A stretch of 64,000 bases of DNA, taken from Hirundichthys speculiger. Lineage: Eukaryota > Chordata > Actinopteri > Beloniformes > Exocoetidae. The stretch lies in contig JAGFBZ010000849.1 of NCBI GenBank assembly GCA_018398805.1, forward strand, positions 2,707,001-2,771,000. Direction: 5' to 3'. The position numbers were made by a program, and so were the translations under genes. Within the stretch, counting starts at the first letter, position 1; each line of letters starts with the position of its first letter. Below the pieces are notes generated by a model. That model saw only the letters and a list, made by a program, of their open reading frames with translations, was not told the DNA's origin and made no database searches. Below, one piece after another: positions 47,959 to 59,455 of the stretch.

Positions 47959-50204
47959 GGGCGTTGTAAGAGAGATATGTTTTAATTTTGTGGATAGAAT
48001 CCATTAAACCCTCCTGTCAGTCCTTCAGTTCTCTGTTGATCGACCAATTCATATATGGAAATCTGGGAAACAATAACCCATGACAAATATATTTTCCTGG
48101 AATATATTATTTATTAGATTTTGTTCTACCTGACGGAGCCCCATAGTTCAAGTGTTGTACCAAAGTAGGAAACATGGAGGGCCAGATGATGTGGCTCTTT
48201 AATACTTGGGGGGGGGGAAAAGACATTAAAAAAAATACATTGGGCTATTTTGTATGACATGAAATAACATACATTATGTAGGATAAACTAGAGGTGCCTT
48301 TTAGCAACCAACAGGGTGAAAAAACCCAAATTGCTCCAGTGAACAATGGAACAATGGAACAATGGTGGTATAGAGCGACACTCGGGTAGAAAGGGAAGAC
48401 ATTGAACAGTGATGAAAAATTGCTCTCGGTATAAATTAAAAATGATCATACCAGTGTGGCTTCTAATTTCCTAATGTTCAAGGATAATCAATCACTTGAG
48501 ACCCATCTAAATGTGCCATCAAAATTACTGATGGTAGTATCGATGAAGGAGAAAATACAGACCTGATGATCACTGGTAGCCATTCTTTTACTGGGTTTGA
48601 CCTTCAAGCCAAAAACACCAGAATAACCTTTGAAAGATCAGTGCATCAAGTAGTACATAGTCGACAAGAGGCCACAAGAACATCTGTTATAGATGTCACT
48701 AAAGTGGTTATGAACAAAAAAAATTCAGATTAGTGTTGCAAGACTTGAAAATCTTCTTTTTCCCTGTAGTTTTAATTGCTGTGTACCCTTGAAAACCCGA
48801 AGATGCACATGAAGCTTTTAACATTTGATCCTCTGAAGTGTTTGCAGCACGAGCTTGCGTTTGTGTTGATCTGCACAGAGGTGTGGAAAGAAAAAAAAAA
48901 TCTCAAAAAGCCCTCCGGCTTAGAGGACACCACATATTTGGCATTCACTCAGGACTTTCTTTCGAACCAACTTTATTTAACTGGTTTTGCACAAATGGAC
49001 CCCTGAAAACAACATCTGAGTGGAGTGAGTGTCTGAAGGTCAGCAAACAGACACCCAAAAGGAGGAGAGGCAATGCTCTTTTCTTGAATCACAATGCCAT
49101 CCAGTGGCAGATCAGTCTTTCACAGCTCTCACTCATTCTCCATTTCCTTACTACTGTACAACATGAGAACTGGCAATATATAGTGAATTTATCCAATTCA
49201 AACTGCACCAAAAAGCTTTGGGTGATGACATTAAGGACACCATAATGAGGCACTTCACTGATTATTCACATAATCTTTACAAATTATTGGCAAAGGCAAG
49301 AAATAAAGTACTTTGAATGAAATATGATTTGTTTTAACTGTGCTGCATTAATATATATATATATGACTGGTGAAGGTTGGTTAATTCATAATGCAAAAAG
49401 TGATACACAATAATTTGAATGAGTCCAGTTGGGCTTGAGACCATTCGAACATTTGAAAGAAAGCAACTTTAACTGGCATAAAGGTTATCCCATGTTGAGC
49501 CTAGAAGCCACTAATTGAAAGGAAACATGTTTCTCACAAATACAGTGTAGACTTTGAAAGAGATGGGCCTTTACATTGCAGAGATGGCATTGAATTGAAA
49601 CGATGGCTCTCACAGGCTTGGACCTTGTGCTGGGTCAGGGGCTAAATGTCAAGTATTGTCAGAGAACACTGTTTTGATTTTAGCTTTGAAAATATCCAGT
49701 AGCATATTGTGTCCCTCTTGAAAGCACACTTCTAAAATACTGTAGCTGATAAATTGATGTTTTCATATCATCACCACGTTTGCTTACTATTCAGGGATGG
49801 AATACAGGGTGAAAGAGGTTTGACACTTCAGTAGAGTGAAGCACTAAATGCAATGAAAGCAGGTTCTTCAGGTAAAAGCAAGTTGACAGAAAGAGCACTG
49901 CAAGTTCTAAAAGTAAAATAAGAAATAAACTTCCATGCCTGTCTCATCATATATAAAACCATTACTGATGCACCTGGAGGTCGAGATATGTGGCTGCAAC
50001 AAGTATTTCAAGATAGATTAGCTCAGGATGACTTTCCTGATGAAGTGATTGGTTTGTAGAATTTCAGAAAATAGTCTCAAATCTACAAGTGGCAGTCAGA
50101 AGCCTTGCCTTGCCTGACAGCACAAACCGTCTGGTCTAGGTGAAAGAACAACTGTCTGACAATTATCAGCTCTAAACTTCCCCAGTCTACATGTAGAAAT
50201 GTCT
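47959..50204. other. No gene recognised
   Basis: AT-rich sequence with a short G-run at 48208-48217 and an AT run near 49353-49364. ORFs up to 135 codons at 48838-49245 overlap in alternative frames and have no domain. Confidence 0.5.
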
Positions 50205-50640
50205 TGGGTAAGACTCTGAACCCCAAATGGCCTCCAATCTATTCCCTGGCACGTGAGCTTGTGTATGATGCACAAAAGGCCTTGCATTTGAAGAAAATTT
50301 TTAAGACTAAAAGTGCTATAATAACAAAATCCAAAATCCAATCCTTTAAATTTACTGAAAGGAAATGACATACATTTTTATATTCAAAAGCTGTATTTGT
50401 GAAATTTTGCTATTTTATCCTGAAGAAGGATTCCTCTCTGGTTCTTCCGTACCCAGCTATTCCAGCCATATTTTTGATTTCTTTGTTTGATTACACGTTT
50501 TATCATTGATGGGAATTAGGGGTGGAGGGGAAGGGGGTGGTTAAATGGCTGGAAGGGACTCTGTTTTTACTTTGTAAAGCCCTTTGGGCTGCATTTAAAT
50601 GTACTAAAAGTGCTAAATAAATAAAGTCTGATAGATTGAT
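50205..50640 (+). mobile_element. Retroelement 3' tails, including L2-like terminus
   Basis: Two tail signatures occur in the plus orientation. Around 50211-50300, GGGTAAGACTCTGAACCCCAAA is related to the reverse-oriented repeat at 17367-17525. At about 50565-50640, TTTGTAAAGCCCTTTGGGCTGC...AAAAGTGCTAAATAAATAAAG followed by GATAGATTGATTGACTG is an L2-like LINE 3' end with a tandem tail. The coding part of the element was not recognised, and the intervening sequence is unassigned. Confidence 0.55.
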
Positions 50641-52585
50641 TGACTGAGGTTATAAGGCCCTTTACTACAGGCCATTCTGTCTCTGTACAATTAGAGCAAG
50701 AGTTTGGTTTGTATTTCTGACAGTAGGTCAGACTAATTGTAGGAACAGGACTCAGCCATTGTTGCCCTTTGCCACATATCCTTCATGGCCAACTGATGCT
50801 GTGACATGACCTCAAGACCTGACAAGCTACAAATGTGAAGCAGTCCAATCGTGAGGAATGGTCAAAACATCTCCAGTATTGTCCAGGTCTGATCCAAAGC
50901 TATTAAGAAGTACTTGGTTAAAATTATTTAAGCTAAAAGAGGAACAACAAGCTGCAAACTTAAAGAATTCACTCACTTTTTCCTTCAGCACTATAAATGT
51001 TTAAAAGGTGGCCTCAACAAAGATACTTGGAAAAAAATACAGTTGTTTATGTTATCAGCTTTATGACAGCTATGTGATGAAGTTCAGATCACATTTCATG
51101 AAAATTAATTCAGAGAGATTCACATTCTTCTTTCTATAAATAACCTAATATAAGGAATTATATTCTAAAAAAATGAGCTTTGTGATTAATAGGTTGGAAA
51201 ATCATCAGAACATAAACAGTGGCAGTTGGTGCACAGTGCTTAGGGGTTTGACAGTGTGACAAATATGACTAATTAACCCACTGAACTGACCCAAGGCCCT
51301 CTCAATTCCAAAACCCAAAGGAGGGGGACACCAATCAGAACACATCAAGCCTCTGTGCTGCCTGCTAGGTCAGCATGAAGTCACATACTCAATTAGTAAA
51401 TGATGAAAGTGCAGAATAACATGCACAGCTGGGAATATATGATATGGTGGTCCAGTTATACTTTGCAAAAGATTTTTTTTTTCAATTCTATGAAGGAATT
51501 TCAGATAAACCATTTTCATAAAACAATTAAATAAAGAGATAGATAAATAAAATGCAAATATATACTATATTTAAATGAATTGGTAAATATATTAGCAGCT
51601 ATTTTAAATATAGCTTACAGCATGTTTTATTTTGTTTATTTATCTATTTTTTAATAGCATGACAATGTCAGGTTTATTGATGTACTTGGCTCATCTGTAT
51701 ATGAAATGGTGATCTTGTTTCATTGATATATTGTGCTGCAATAGCTTTATCCTTGTTTTTTTATCAGTTGCACTGGCAACAGCATGAGCTGTAATTCACA
51801 ACATTGGCATTTGGCAAACGTGACCAAAACTCAGAAATATTATTAAGCAATCATATAAAACACAATTGACTTTTACTGTCTCCCAGTAAATACTACTTTT
51901 TTTGTTATTAGTTTGTGTATGGAACAGATATAGGCTGGTTATCACACAGGGCAAAGAATGACCCTCATTTGATTGAACTGTCCTTATAGATAAAACATAT
52001 AATAATCCTCTGTTGTACACAGATTACTGATATATTCAAATGGTTGCAGTAAAACATATGTTATGTTCCTTTAAGTTAATTCAATAAAAGCTGCACTTTT
52101 TTTTTTTTTTTTGCTTGCCAGTAGATGGCAGAAGAAGCCTACAAAGACCTTTGGTGAGTATTAATGGTACAAAAAGCATATTTTACACAAAGGTATATGA
52201 GGTATGTGTTTTTAACCTACCATGGTGAGGAGCTGAAGCTGATATGTAAGGAGGCTGACACATAGAATAAAAATACTACAAGAAAAATAAAGGTGTTAGT
52301 TGTCATAATTAGAATACAACAATACTGGCAGTTTATTTTCTTTCAAGTGCAAAAATGGATAAGACACCTATGTGTAGTATAAGCCTCATTGTTGATTGAT
52401 TTAGGATGTAATCATCCAGATAAAATGCTATATTATAGTTCTGATGGGTGAATTTCAAGATTTTTCATATTGATTTTCAAAAATGCAGAGAGATCATTTA
52501 CTAAACAAATATATGCACAACATGAATCTGAGTTTGTTGCGATCCGTAATATCTAATGAATAGAATCAATGTGTGTTATTTTCAG
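50641..52585. other. No gene recognised
   Basis: AT-rich sequence with a T-run at 52098-52113. Nothing coding or bounded is visible. Confidence 0.5.
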
Positions 52586-52711
52586 TTTTTTTTTTGGGGG
52601 CACTAGTGGCCTTTATCAATTGTGGGAAAGACAGGAAATCATGGAAGACATGGAGGAGGACTGCAGCCTCTGTACATAGCCTGTCCGCCTCAACCACTGA
52701 GCTACTGGGAT
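52586..52711 (-). mobile_element. tRNA-derived SINE, copy 5, internally deleted
   Basis: On the minus strand the A-box region reads GTAGCTCAGTGGTTGAGGCG, the middle with the B box is deleted, and the tail reads AATTGATAAAGGCCACTAGTGCC with an A-rich end. It is about 126 bp against roughly 170-200 for better copies. I could not define clear target duplications. Confidence 0.85.
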
Positions 52712-53475
52712 TGAGTTTTTAAATGGTATTGTCACAGTTTGTGTTGCATTCACTTGTGCAACACACAAGTTGCATGGTGCTACTGCATGAGCCAGCTGAT
52801 GGCAGGGCCCCTTCCTCCTCTGATATAGTTCTCTCAAACACGGTGCAAAACATTTACGGAGAAATTGAAAAAAGAAGCATATGTACTGAGATGTTTTATG
52901 TTGATAACACATGCTCCTCAGAAAGATTTACCCAAGTATTCAAGCATGAGGGGAGATTTGTACAATCCCCTCATGATTCGCTCACCTGCATAGAAAACTG
53001 CTAAAACTTCCATGAGAAGTAAGTCTGGCACACGGTTGTTGCTGACATTTCCCATGACATGCAATGAGTGAGAGAAGGTTTTGAGAATTATGACATAGCT
53101 ACTCAGTTGTCTTCTGCTGTTCACACATACATGTCATGGTAGAGGATGTATGCATGTCCTTGCATGTCGATCTTTGTCCCTTCACTCTTGAATGAGAGAC
53201 GAGTAACAGGAGGCTGTCAAATTAGAATTAGGCCTGCCCTACTTATAGGCTGAAAAGTGCCCCATGCACCTCACTTCTGGTTGGAGAGACACTCTCTGAC
53301 ATCCATCCTTCCCTTATTTGCATGACACACTTACACAGAGCTGCATCATCTTTATCATGGTTCACCTTGGAAAAAAGTGAGATCACTGATCATTGAATAA
53401 ACAGTTCAGCTGACAATCAGGCAAGATCGAGAAAATTGGGATTATGTCAGTAACTTTTATATACTCTTCATATAG
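52712..53475. other. No gene recognised
   Basis: No recognised gene or element. ORFs here overlap on both strands without a motif. Confidence 0.5.
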
Positions 53476-53527
53476 ATGTACACTCACCTGCCTTGACTCA
53501 CATATGAGCTTTAGTGACATCCCATTC

Positions 53528-54094
53528 CTAATCAATATGTCTTGGGTCCACGTTTGCAGCTAGAACAGCTTCAAGTCTTCTGGGAAGGCTGTCCACAAGG
53601 TTTATGGGGATTTTTGACCATTCTTCCAGAAGTGCATTTGCAAGGTCAAACACCGATGTTGGCTGAGAAGGCCTGGCTCTCAGTCTCTGCTCTAATTCAT
53701 CCCAAAGGTGTTCTATTGGGTTGAGGTCAGGACTCTGTATAGGCCAGTAAAGTTTATCAACACCAGACTCTGCCATCCATGTCTCTATGGACCTTGCTTT
53801 GTGCACTGGTGCACAGTCATGTTGGAAGAGGAAGGAGCCAGCTCCAAACTGTTCCCATAAAGTTGGGAGCATGGAATTGTCCAAAATGTCTTGGTCTGTT
53901 GAAGCATTCAGAGTTCCTTTCACTGGAACTAAGGGGCCAAGACCAGCTCCTGAAAAACAACCCCACACCATAATCCCCCCTCCACCAAACTTTACACTTG
54001 GCAAAATGCAGTCAGACAAGTGCCGTTCTCCGGGCAACCGCCGAAACCCAGACTCTTTCATCAGATTCCCACATGGAGAAGTGTGATTCATCAC
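53528..54094 (-). pseudogene. Tc1-like transposase, catalytic part
   Basis: The 188-codon open frame contains [31 protein letters not shown] with the second catalytic aspartate, and [20 protein letters not shown] with the third catalytic residue, glutamate. It ends [16 protein letters not shown], close to the usual C-terminus. The first 15 or so residues are out of frame relative to the family: the correct reading there is WSDESHF, which supplies the first catalytic aspartate, so a small indel near 54050 separates it. The DDE residues survive but are split between frames, and no single protein with all three is encoded. The transposase would have cut and inserted at TA sites in the nucleus. 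Confidence 0.93.
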
Positions 54095-54246
54095 TCCAGA
54101 GAACGTTCCTCCACTGCTCTAGAGTCCAGTGGTGGCTGCTTTACACCACTGGATCTGACGCTTTGCATTGCACTTGGTGATGTATGGCTTGGATGCATCT
54201 GCTCAAACATGGAAACCCATTCATGAAACTCTTGCCCACTGTTGAG

Positions 54247-54430
54247 CTAATCTGAAGGCCACATGCAGACTGGACGTCTGTAGTGATTGACTGCAGAAAG
54301 TTGGCGACCTCTTCGCACTTTGCGCTTCAGCATCAGTTTACGTGTCCTACCACTTTGTGGCTGAGTTGCTGTCGTTCCCAAACACTTCCATTTCTTGATA
54401 ATACAGCTGACAGTTGACTGTGGAATATTA
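54247..54430 (-). pseudogene. Tc1-like transposase, N-terminal HTH part
   Basis: The minus-strand frame contains INIPQSTVSCIIKKWKCLGT, TATQPQSGRTRKLM and QLSAVNHYRRP, matching the second helix-turn-helix and the linker of Tc1-family transposases. The frame upstream of INIPQ enters the inserted SINE, so the true N-terminus is cut off here. Stops and shifts lie between this part and the catalytic part (54094-54247). Confidence 0.82.
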
Positions 54431-54600
54431 ATGTGACAGTGTGGGGGTCCTGTCACTATACCTCCGATTGATGACGTGTCCTGGCTACTTGGCCAAGTGG
54501 ATATCCCTTTGGCTGACTGGTAAGCACATGTGACTTTCACCTGGGAGTCTGGGGATCAAATCCTGCCCGGGCCCTCCGAAGTGTCCCTTGCCACATTAAG
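54431..54600 (+). mobile_element. tRNA-derived SINE of a second family, inserted in Tc1
   Basis: A 170-bp block interrupts the Tc1 transposase between the sequences that should be joined (GTGGAATATT and GAGCGAGGAAATTTC). At about 54498-54580 it has a tRNA-like module: A box TGGCTGACTGGTAAGC, a CTTTCACC loop like that of glutamate tRNAs, and B box GGGGATCAAATCC. Short direct repeats ATTAA (54428-54432 and about 54594-54598) may be the target duplication. The sequence differs from the six-copy SINE family in this window. Confidence 0.7.
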
Positions 54601-54690
54601 GAGCGAGGAAATTTCCCGACTGGATTTGTTGCACAGGTGTCATCCTATAACAGTTCCACACTGGAATTCACTGAGCTCCTGAGAGCAACC

Positions 54691-54806
54691 CATAGAAACA
54701 GACAACAAATGTCTGTTTCTATGTAGACTGTTTCTACAAACATTTGTGAAAGAATGACTGTTTCTACAGACATTCTTTCACAAATGTCTGTAGAAACAGT
54801 CTACAT
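54691..54806. repeat. Two adjoining inverted repeats (14 bp and 36 bp)
   Basis: First, CATAGAAACAGACA (54691-54704) pairs perfectly with 54710-54723 across a 5-nt loop. Second, a 36-nt arm at 54721-54756 pairs with 54771-54806 with a single mismatch across a 14-nt loop. The family consensus as I recall it has only one arm here, so this element carries a rearranged, duplicated-inverted version. It could fold into strong hairpins. Confidence 0.93.
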
Positions 54807-54897
54807 GTCTAGGTGCTTCATTTTATACACCTGTGGCCCTGGAAGTGATTGGAACACCTGATTCTGATAATTTGGATGCAAATACTTTTGGCAATAT

Positions 54898-54947
54898 ATC
54901 ATTATGGTTGAGATATATATATATATATATATCTCAACCATAATGAT
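54898..54947. repeat. Perfect 50-bp palindrome with AT core
   Basis: The 17-nt arm ATCATTATGGTTGAGAT (54898-54914) is exactly complementary to 54931-54947, and the (AT)8 centre is itself self-complementary, so the whole 50 bp is a perfect palindrome. It adjoins the right end of the Tc1 element. It can extrude as a cruciform. Confidence 0.93.
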
Positions 54948-56569
54948 TTTATAATGGCATGCAAAGCATGTGGTAGAAGGAAGCTGAGAAGGAGTATGAG
55001 TATAAGCCTCGATTTGGGTGGACCAGCCATTGGATGGGGGGGAAGTTTCCAATTGCATAGTCTTGCAGTTTCTAAAATACACAGCATGGGAGGTATTTGT
55101 GCTCCACACAGTCTAATTTGTCACAACCATGACTCAGGTTTCTCATCAGGGCAAACTGTCACACACTGCCCAAAACCTCCATCAGTAGTACAGTATGCAA
55201 CTATCTAGGGAAATGGGCATTTGTCATCACATCCTGATGGGATGCACCGTAAGACTGCACTAAATCAAACTCAGCTTTGACAAGATACCAGTGGCAAGAG
55301 CCTTCAAAACCTCTAAATCTGTAAAATGTGAAGAGGAATAGCAGGTGGTTCCACCTCTTGGTGAGATTTACAGCTCAGTTCACTGACCAGATTTTGAGCT
55401 GTGGGTATCAGTAACTCCTTGTTCAAACTCACGAGAGTATCGTGGGAGTAGGCAACCCTTGAGAGAAAAAATAACTTAAACCTCTAAAGTGTTCAGGTCT
55501 CACTCACAGACCCAGACACAGTGCAGAGAAATGGTGTAAAGAGTGTAGCTCTGCAAGGCCATGGCTTTAACTGAGAGAGAGCAACTCTTGAGGGAACAGT
55601 CGTAAATTCGAAATTTAAAATTCAATTTAGAATAAATCCAGATCATGGATACTTCCATACCATGACTGTGAACGGAGAGATGATGATGTCCTCTAGTTCA
55701 CCTACTGGGGCTTGAATGAAGATGATCCCATGGGCTCACGCTGTCCACATACTCTGTTACAATGAAGTAATGCAAGGTGAAGTGAGCAACAGAAGTCTGC
55801 TTTTGCTTTTAATTATTATTGCCCCACTTTCATATTTGCATAATAGAGGGTTTAATGAGAAAACATCAGAGAGACATCAATAGCAACTTTTCGAAGGAAG
55901 AATTTTGTCTTTGACCCAGAAATTCATTCATTACAACAGAAGTCAGCTGCTAGTTATGCAGCCATTCGTCGCATTAAACAACACTGTCTAATCCTACTCA
56001 TAGCATTTCTGATGTAGGGCTGCTTACTCTGCACAACTGAGTTTCCTTTTCATATCTGTTAAAATCTTCACATAGCTCCCTACTGAGGAAGAGAAACCAA
56101 CAGTCCCTAATACACAGCCAACATCATCCAAGAGATTTGCAGACACACTGTGTGTAGTTTTCTGTATGACTCAGAACTATATTACATGTGAATCTTTAAA
56201 ATCTAATGTTTTCAGACCTGCAGTGATGATATTTGTACTCTTGATGTAGCTGCTTTGTCTGTAGGTGCCTCTTCTGGCACATTTTCATACTGCAGGTATC
56301 ACCTCTATGCTTGTGTTGTCTTTGTTGTCCCATGCAGTTGAGAAAAGGAAGTATTAACATTTCATCAAAAGCTGAACAGGAGATAAATAAAAAAAAAATA
56401 CTTCTTGAAATCATTTTTTTTATTTTGGTTAAATTTCAATAATAATTAAATAAGTTCACTGATATCAGTAATGGGAGGTAGGCTACTGAAAGAAAATTGC
56501 TAAATTATCTTATGTGTCAGTGGGACTGCATATTTCTGTAGTAGTTATGTATAACTGTCTCATGCACAT
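54948..56569. other. No gene recognised
   Basis: No coding region or bounded element recognised. ORFs are short and overlap. Confidence 0.5.
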
Positions 56570-57160
56570 GGGCCTCATTCATGAAACATTTGCTTAATAA
56601 ATCTGTGCATAATCTGTCTGCAGAGTGAAATTTACACAGATTTCAGCATTCATGAAAATGTTAGTAGTTCCAAACTTTTCATGGGTACGAACAAAATCAA
56701 CTCCTGCCTGTGATCACGCAATCACGATCACCTAGTGTAGATAAGGAGTTCTCATAAACGTTGCTTGTTATTATCAGACTCTTATGTCAAAAGGTTATAT
56801 GGTCGGTCGTCACCTTTCCAGCTCTGAGTCTTACTGGTCCCCGTTACGCCTGTAACCTACACTAACAGAAATATTATAAAATATTTTTTACTTTTCATAC
56901 TTTTTAATACTTTTCATCAAAAAGAATTCTCTCCCTCGCTCTCTCTTTTTTAAGGTGTTCATGCAGACCTGCAGGTTGAGGATGCACCTTCATAGTTTGC
57001 TAAGTTGTGGTCCATGGGTTAGAAATGTATGCACATCAATGAGCAGTGGGAGTGCTCTGCCAATCTGCAGGGATTCACATTCATGAACAAGTTCTTACGA
57101 TCAAATCCAGGTTTTAGGCAGCATTCATGTACCTCAAGCAGGTTTTTAGTATTGAGGTGA
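56570..57160. repeat. Possible old MITE with CATTCATGAA motifs
   Basis: The segment starts GGGCCTCATTCATGAAAC and carries repeated CATTCATGAA motifs (about 56577, 56650, 57082) plus TTCTTACGATCAAATCC. Fish genomes contain DNA elements with GGGCCTCATTTATnAA ends of this type. I could not delimit matching termini, so identity and bounds are uncertain. Confidence 0.3.
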
Positions 57161-59329
57161 TTTCAACACAAATCTGCTAGGAGTTTTACAAAGATTTCAG
57201 TGAGACACACTTTGACTGGTGCTGTAGGCAAGCAAGTGGTCTATATCCCAGGCAGCTACAGTCAACAATGAATGGATCCTGCAAGAGGTGAAACAAGGTG
57301 TAAGGTTTCCTTGATAGCAACTACTGAGGGAACAAAAGAGAGTGATGAACGATGCCACAGTGGCTTGTATTTCTGTTGGACAGGTATTTTACCTTTGCAC
57401 ATATTAGGTACGGTTCAAGTAGTTTTATGCATTATCGCTTAGATGGAAACATGAGGAAAACCCATGTTCTTCCCTGGATAGCGGTCAGCTAATCTGCCTG
57501 CATTGTGTAATGTAAGTTGTCAACCTTTGCACTTCCCAGGGTTAGACTTACTGTCAATCTCTTACTGATGGAAGGAAGCACAGAAACTTGAGAGTACAGA
57601 CATGCAAGTACGAGACAAGCCCCTGGGATTTGAAGTCTGAAAGGAAGCCATGTGTCATACTTTTGTAACTTAAACAGCTTCGAGCCAACGGGTAACATTT
57701 CTATAGACAACAGGATAAATGCAGGTAAGGTACACTGCACAAATGGGGTTTGAAAAGTGCAGGTGACTTATATCCATCTTTCTTTACTCTCCTCCAAGAA
57801 CATCTTGTTCCATAATGAGGATAGATGCCAGCAGCGTGTTTGTATGTTCATGTGGATGTATACAAGAGTTGTGGTCATTTTTTGGATTCACTCCCAACCT
57901 CTACACAACTATCTTATCTCTAAAACCTTTCTGTCTATGCCCTGCTGAATTTACTAACCAGCCGAACTCTGCGATATGGTAGTTTGAGTTGAGAAATAGG
58001 AAAATTTTCAGAGCTTAAGGTAAATAATGTGCAAGGAAACATGGGAAAAAAAGAAGAGGTGATGCATAAAGCAAAATGAGGAAAAGAGTGAATAGATAGA
58101 GGTGCAAATGGACTAGAAATAAAATACCACAGTGTGCATTTGACTGACTGAAGCCACAAAACCAATGACCTTCTGTAGACTGAAATTAACATTTTGCCCT
58201 TGTGGCCTTGGGTTCAAGCTGATGGGCAGTTTCATGGAGCTAAAAGGTGGATGTAAAGCAGTGCAGTGATTTTTCAAGATTAACAGACCTTGGACTGCTT
58301 ATACAGTACTTATAAGGTTATTGTCTGTCAGGTTATTGAATTCGGTAGTTAAACTACATTAATAATGCAATAATGAATGAACAGATTTAATTATTAGACC
58401 TGATTTTTCAATACCTGTCAATCAAGAGTCACAGAACTCTTTAGCTTCCCAAGTCTCTTGAGGCTCCTGCAAACTCCACATGACCTGTTCTTCAGTTGCA
58501 TCTTTGTAATGGAAAGTCTTTAATGAGAATATGTTTGCCACAAGGGATGGGCAAAAGAAAAAGCTGAGCTGATGTTTTTAAGGCAGTATAACATTGATGA
58601 GTCTCTAACACATTCCAAGGGGAATGTTGACTTTGCTTTTTTTGCGCTTGGGGATACACATCTTTACCTTGAAAGTATTGCTGTTGTCCTCAGAAAATGT
58701 GGCTGTATGGACAAATCAAAGGGCCAGAATACAACATCCCCTCTGGCATTCAGTCTTTTGAAGACTTGGCACAGCACTCAGCTATAAAGAAAATAATAAT
58801 TAAAATGTCAAAATTGCAGCAGCTGACAGAAACCTTTGGCTCTATTGAGTCCATGTTTTTTTGTTCTGTATATTTACAGTTTTATCATCTTCATTGAACA
58901 TGGTCACCTCTGGAGTTGGAGCCTGATGCAACAGTAGAGGCAGTAGAATCTAGCTAATCATCCACGTTAATCTCACATCCTGCAGATTGCAGAATTGTTT
59001 TCATCCTGTGTACTATATTTTGGCAAAATTAGTTTGCGCTTGTAAAGCAAACTTAGTTGTCCTCCAACTAGAAAGTCTTCAGTTTGATCGCCAGCTCCAC
59101 GATGTATCAAAGTATCATTAGGGAGGACACTGAACCCGATATTGGCCCCGATATGTTGACCAGAGTATGATCGTAGAAGAGAGAGGGGGAAATAAACGCC
59201 ACCGTCCATTTGTAGAGCTCATATATAATAAGAAGTCCTGTGTGAGTGTATTTGATGGAATGCGTGAATGAAAAACACATTGTAGAGTATTTTGTAGAAC
59301 CTAGACAAAAAAAAAAAAACATGCCCATG
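57161..59329. other. No gene recognised
   Basis: No coding or repeat feature with evidence. AGGGATGGGCAAAAG near 58543 resembles a hAT terminus but has no partner. Confidence 0.5.
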
Positions 59330-59455
59330 TATGGAGGCTACAGTTCTCCAACAGCAGTCACAGGTTCAACTCCCAGTCTGCAACCCTTTACTGTGTGTCC
59401 TCCCCACTCTCTGCCCTGCTTTCCTGTCTGTCTTCACTGTAAATAACGGTATGAA
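59330..59455 (+). mobile_element. tRNA-derived SINE, copy 6, 5' truncated
   Basis: It lacks the A-box part and starts near GGAGGCTACAGTTCTCC. The B box CAGGTTCAACTCCCAG is at about 59360, followed by CCACTCTCTGCCCTGCTTTCC and a truncated tail AAATAACGG. It belongs to the six-copy family. Confidence 0.85.

Larger units (their letters stand above)
53476..54897 (-). mobile_element. Tc1-like transposon with damaged transposase
   Basis: A nearly full-length Tc1-superfamily element read on the minus strand. The right end (ATACTTTTGGCAATATA on plus) is a typical terminal repeat; the left one is mostly degraded after GTACACTCACCTG. The transposase is split between a helix-turn-helix part around 54250-54430 and a catalytic part at 53528-54050. 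A tRNA-derived SINE is inserted at about 54431-54600, and the 5' flank contains expanded inverted repeats at 54691-54806. The element is inactive. Confidence 0.93.

Noticed and set aside
58543..58560. AGGGATGGGCAAAAG, hAT-like end
   Set aside because: No partner end within reach and no duplication.
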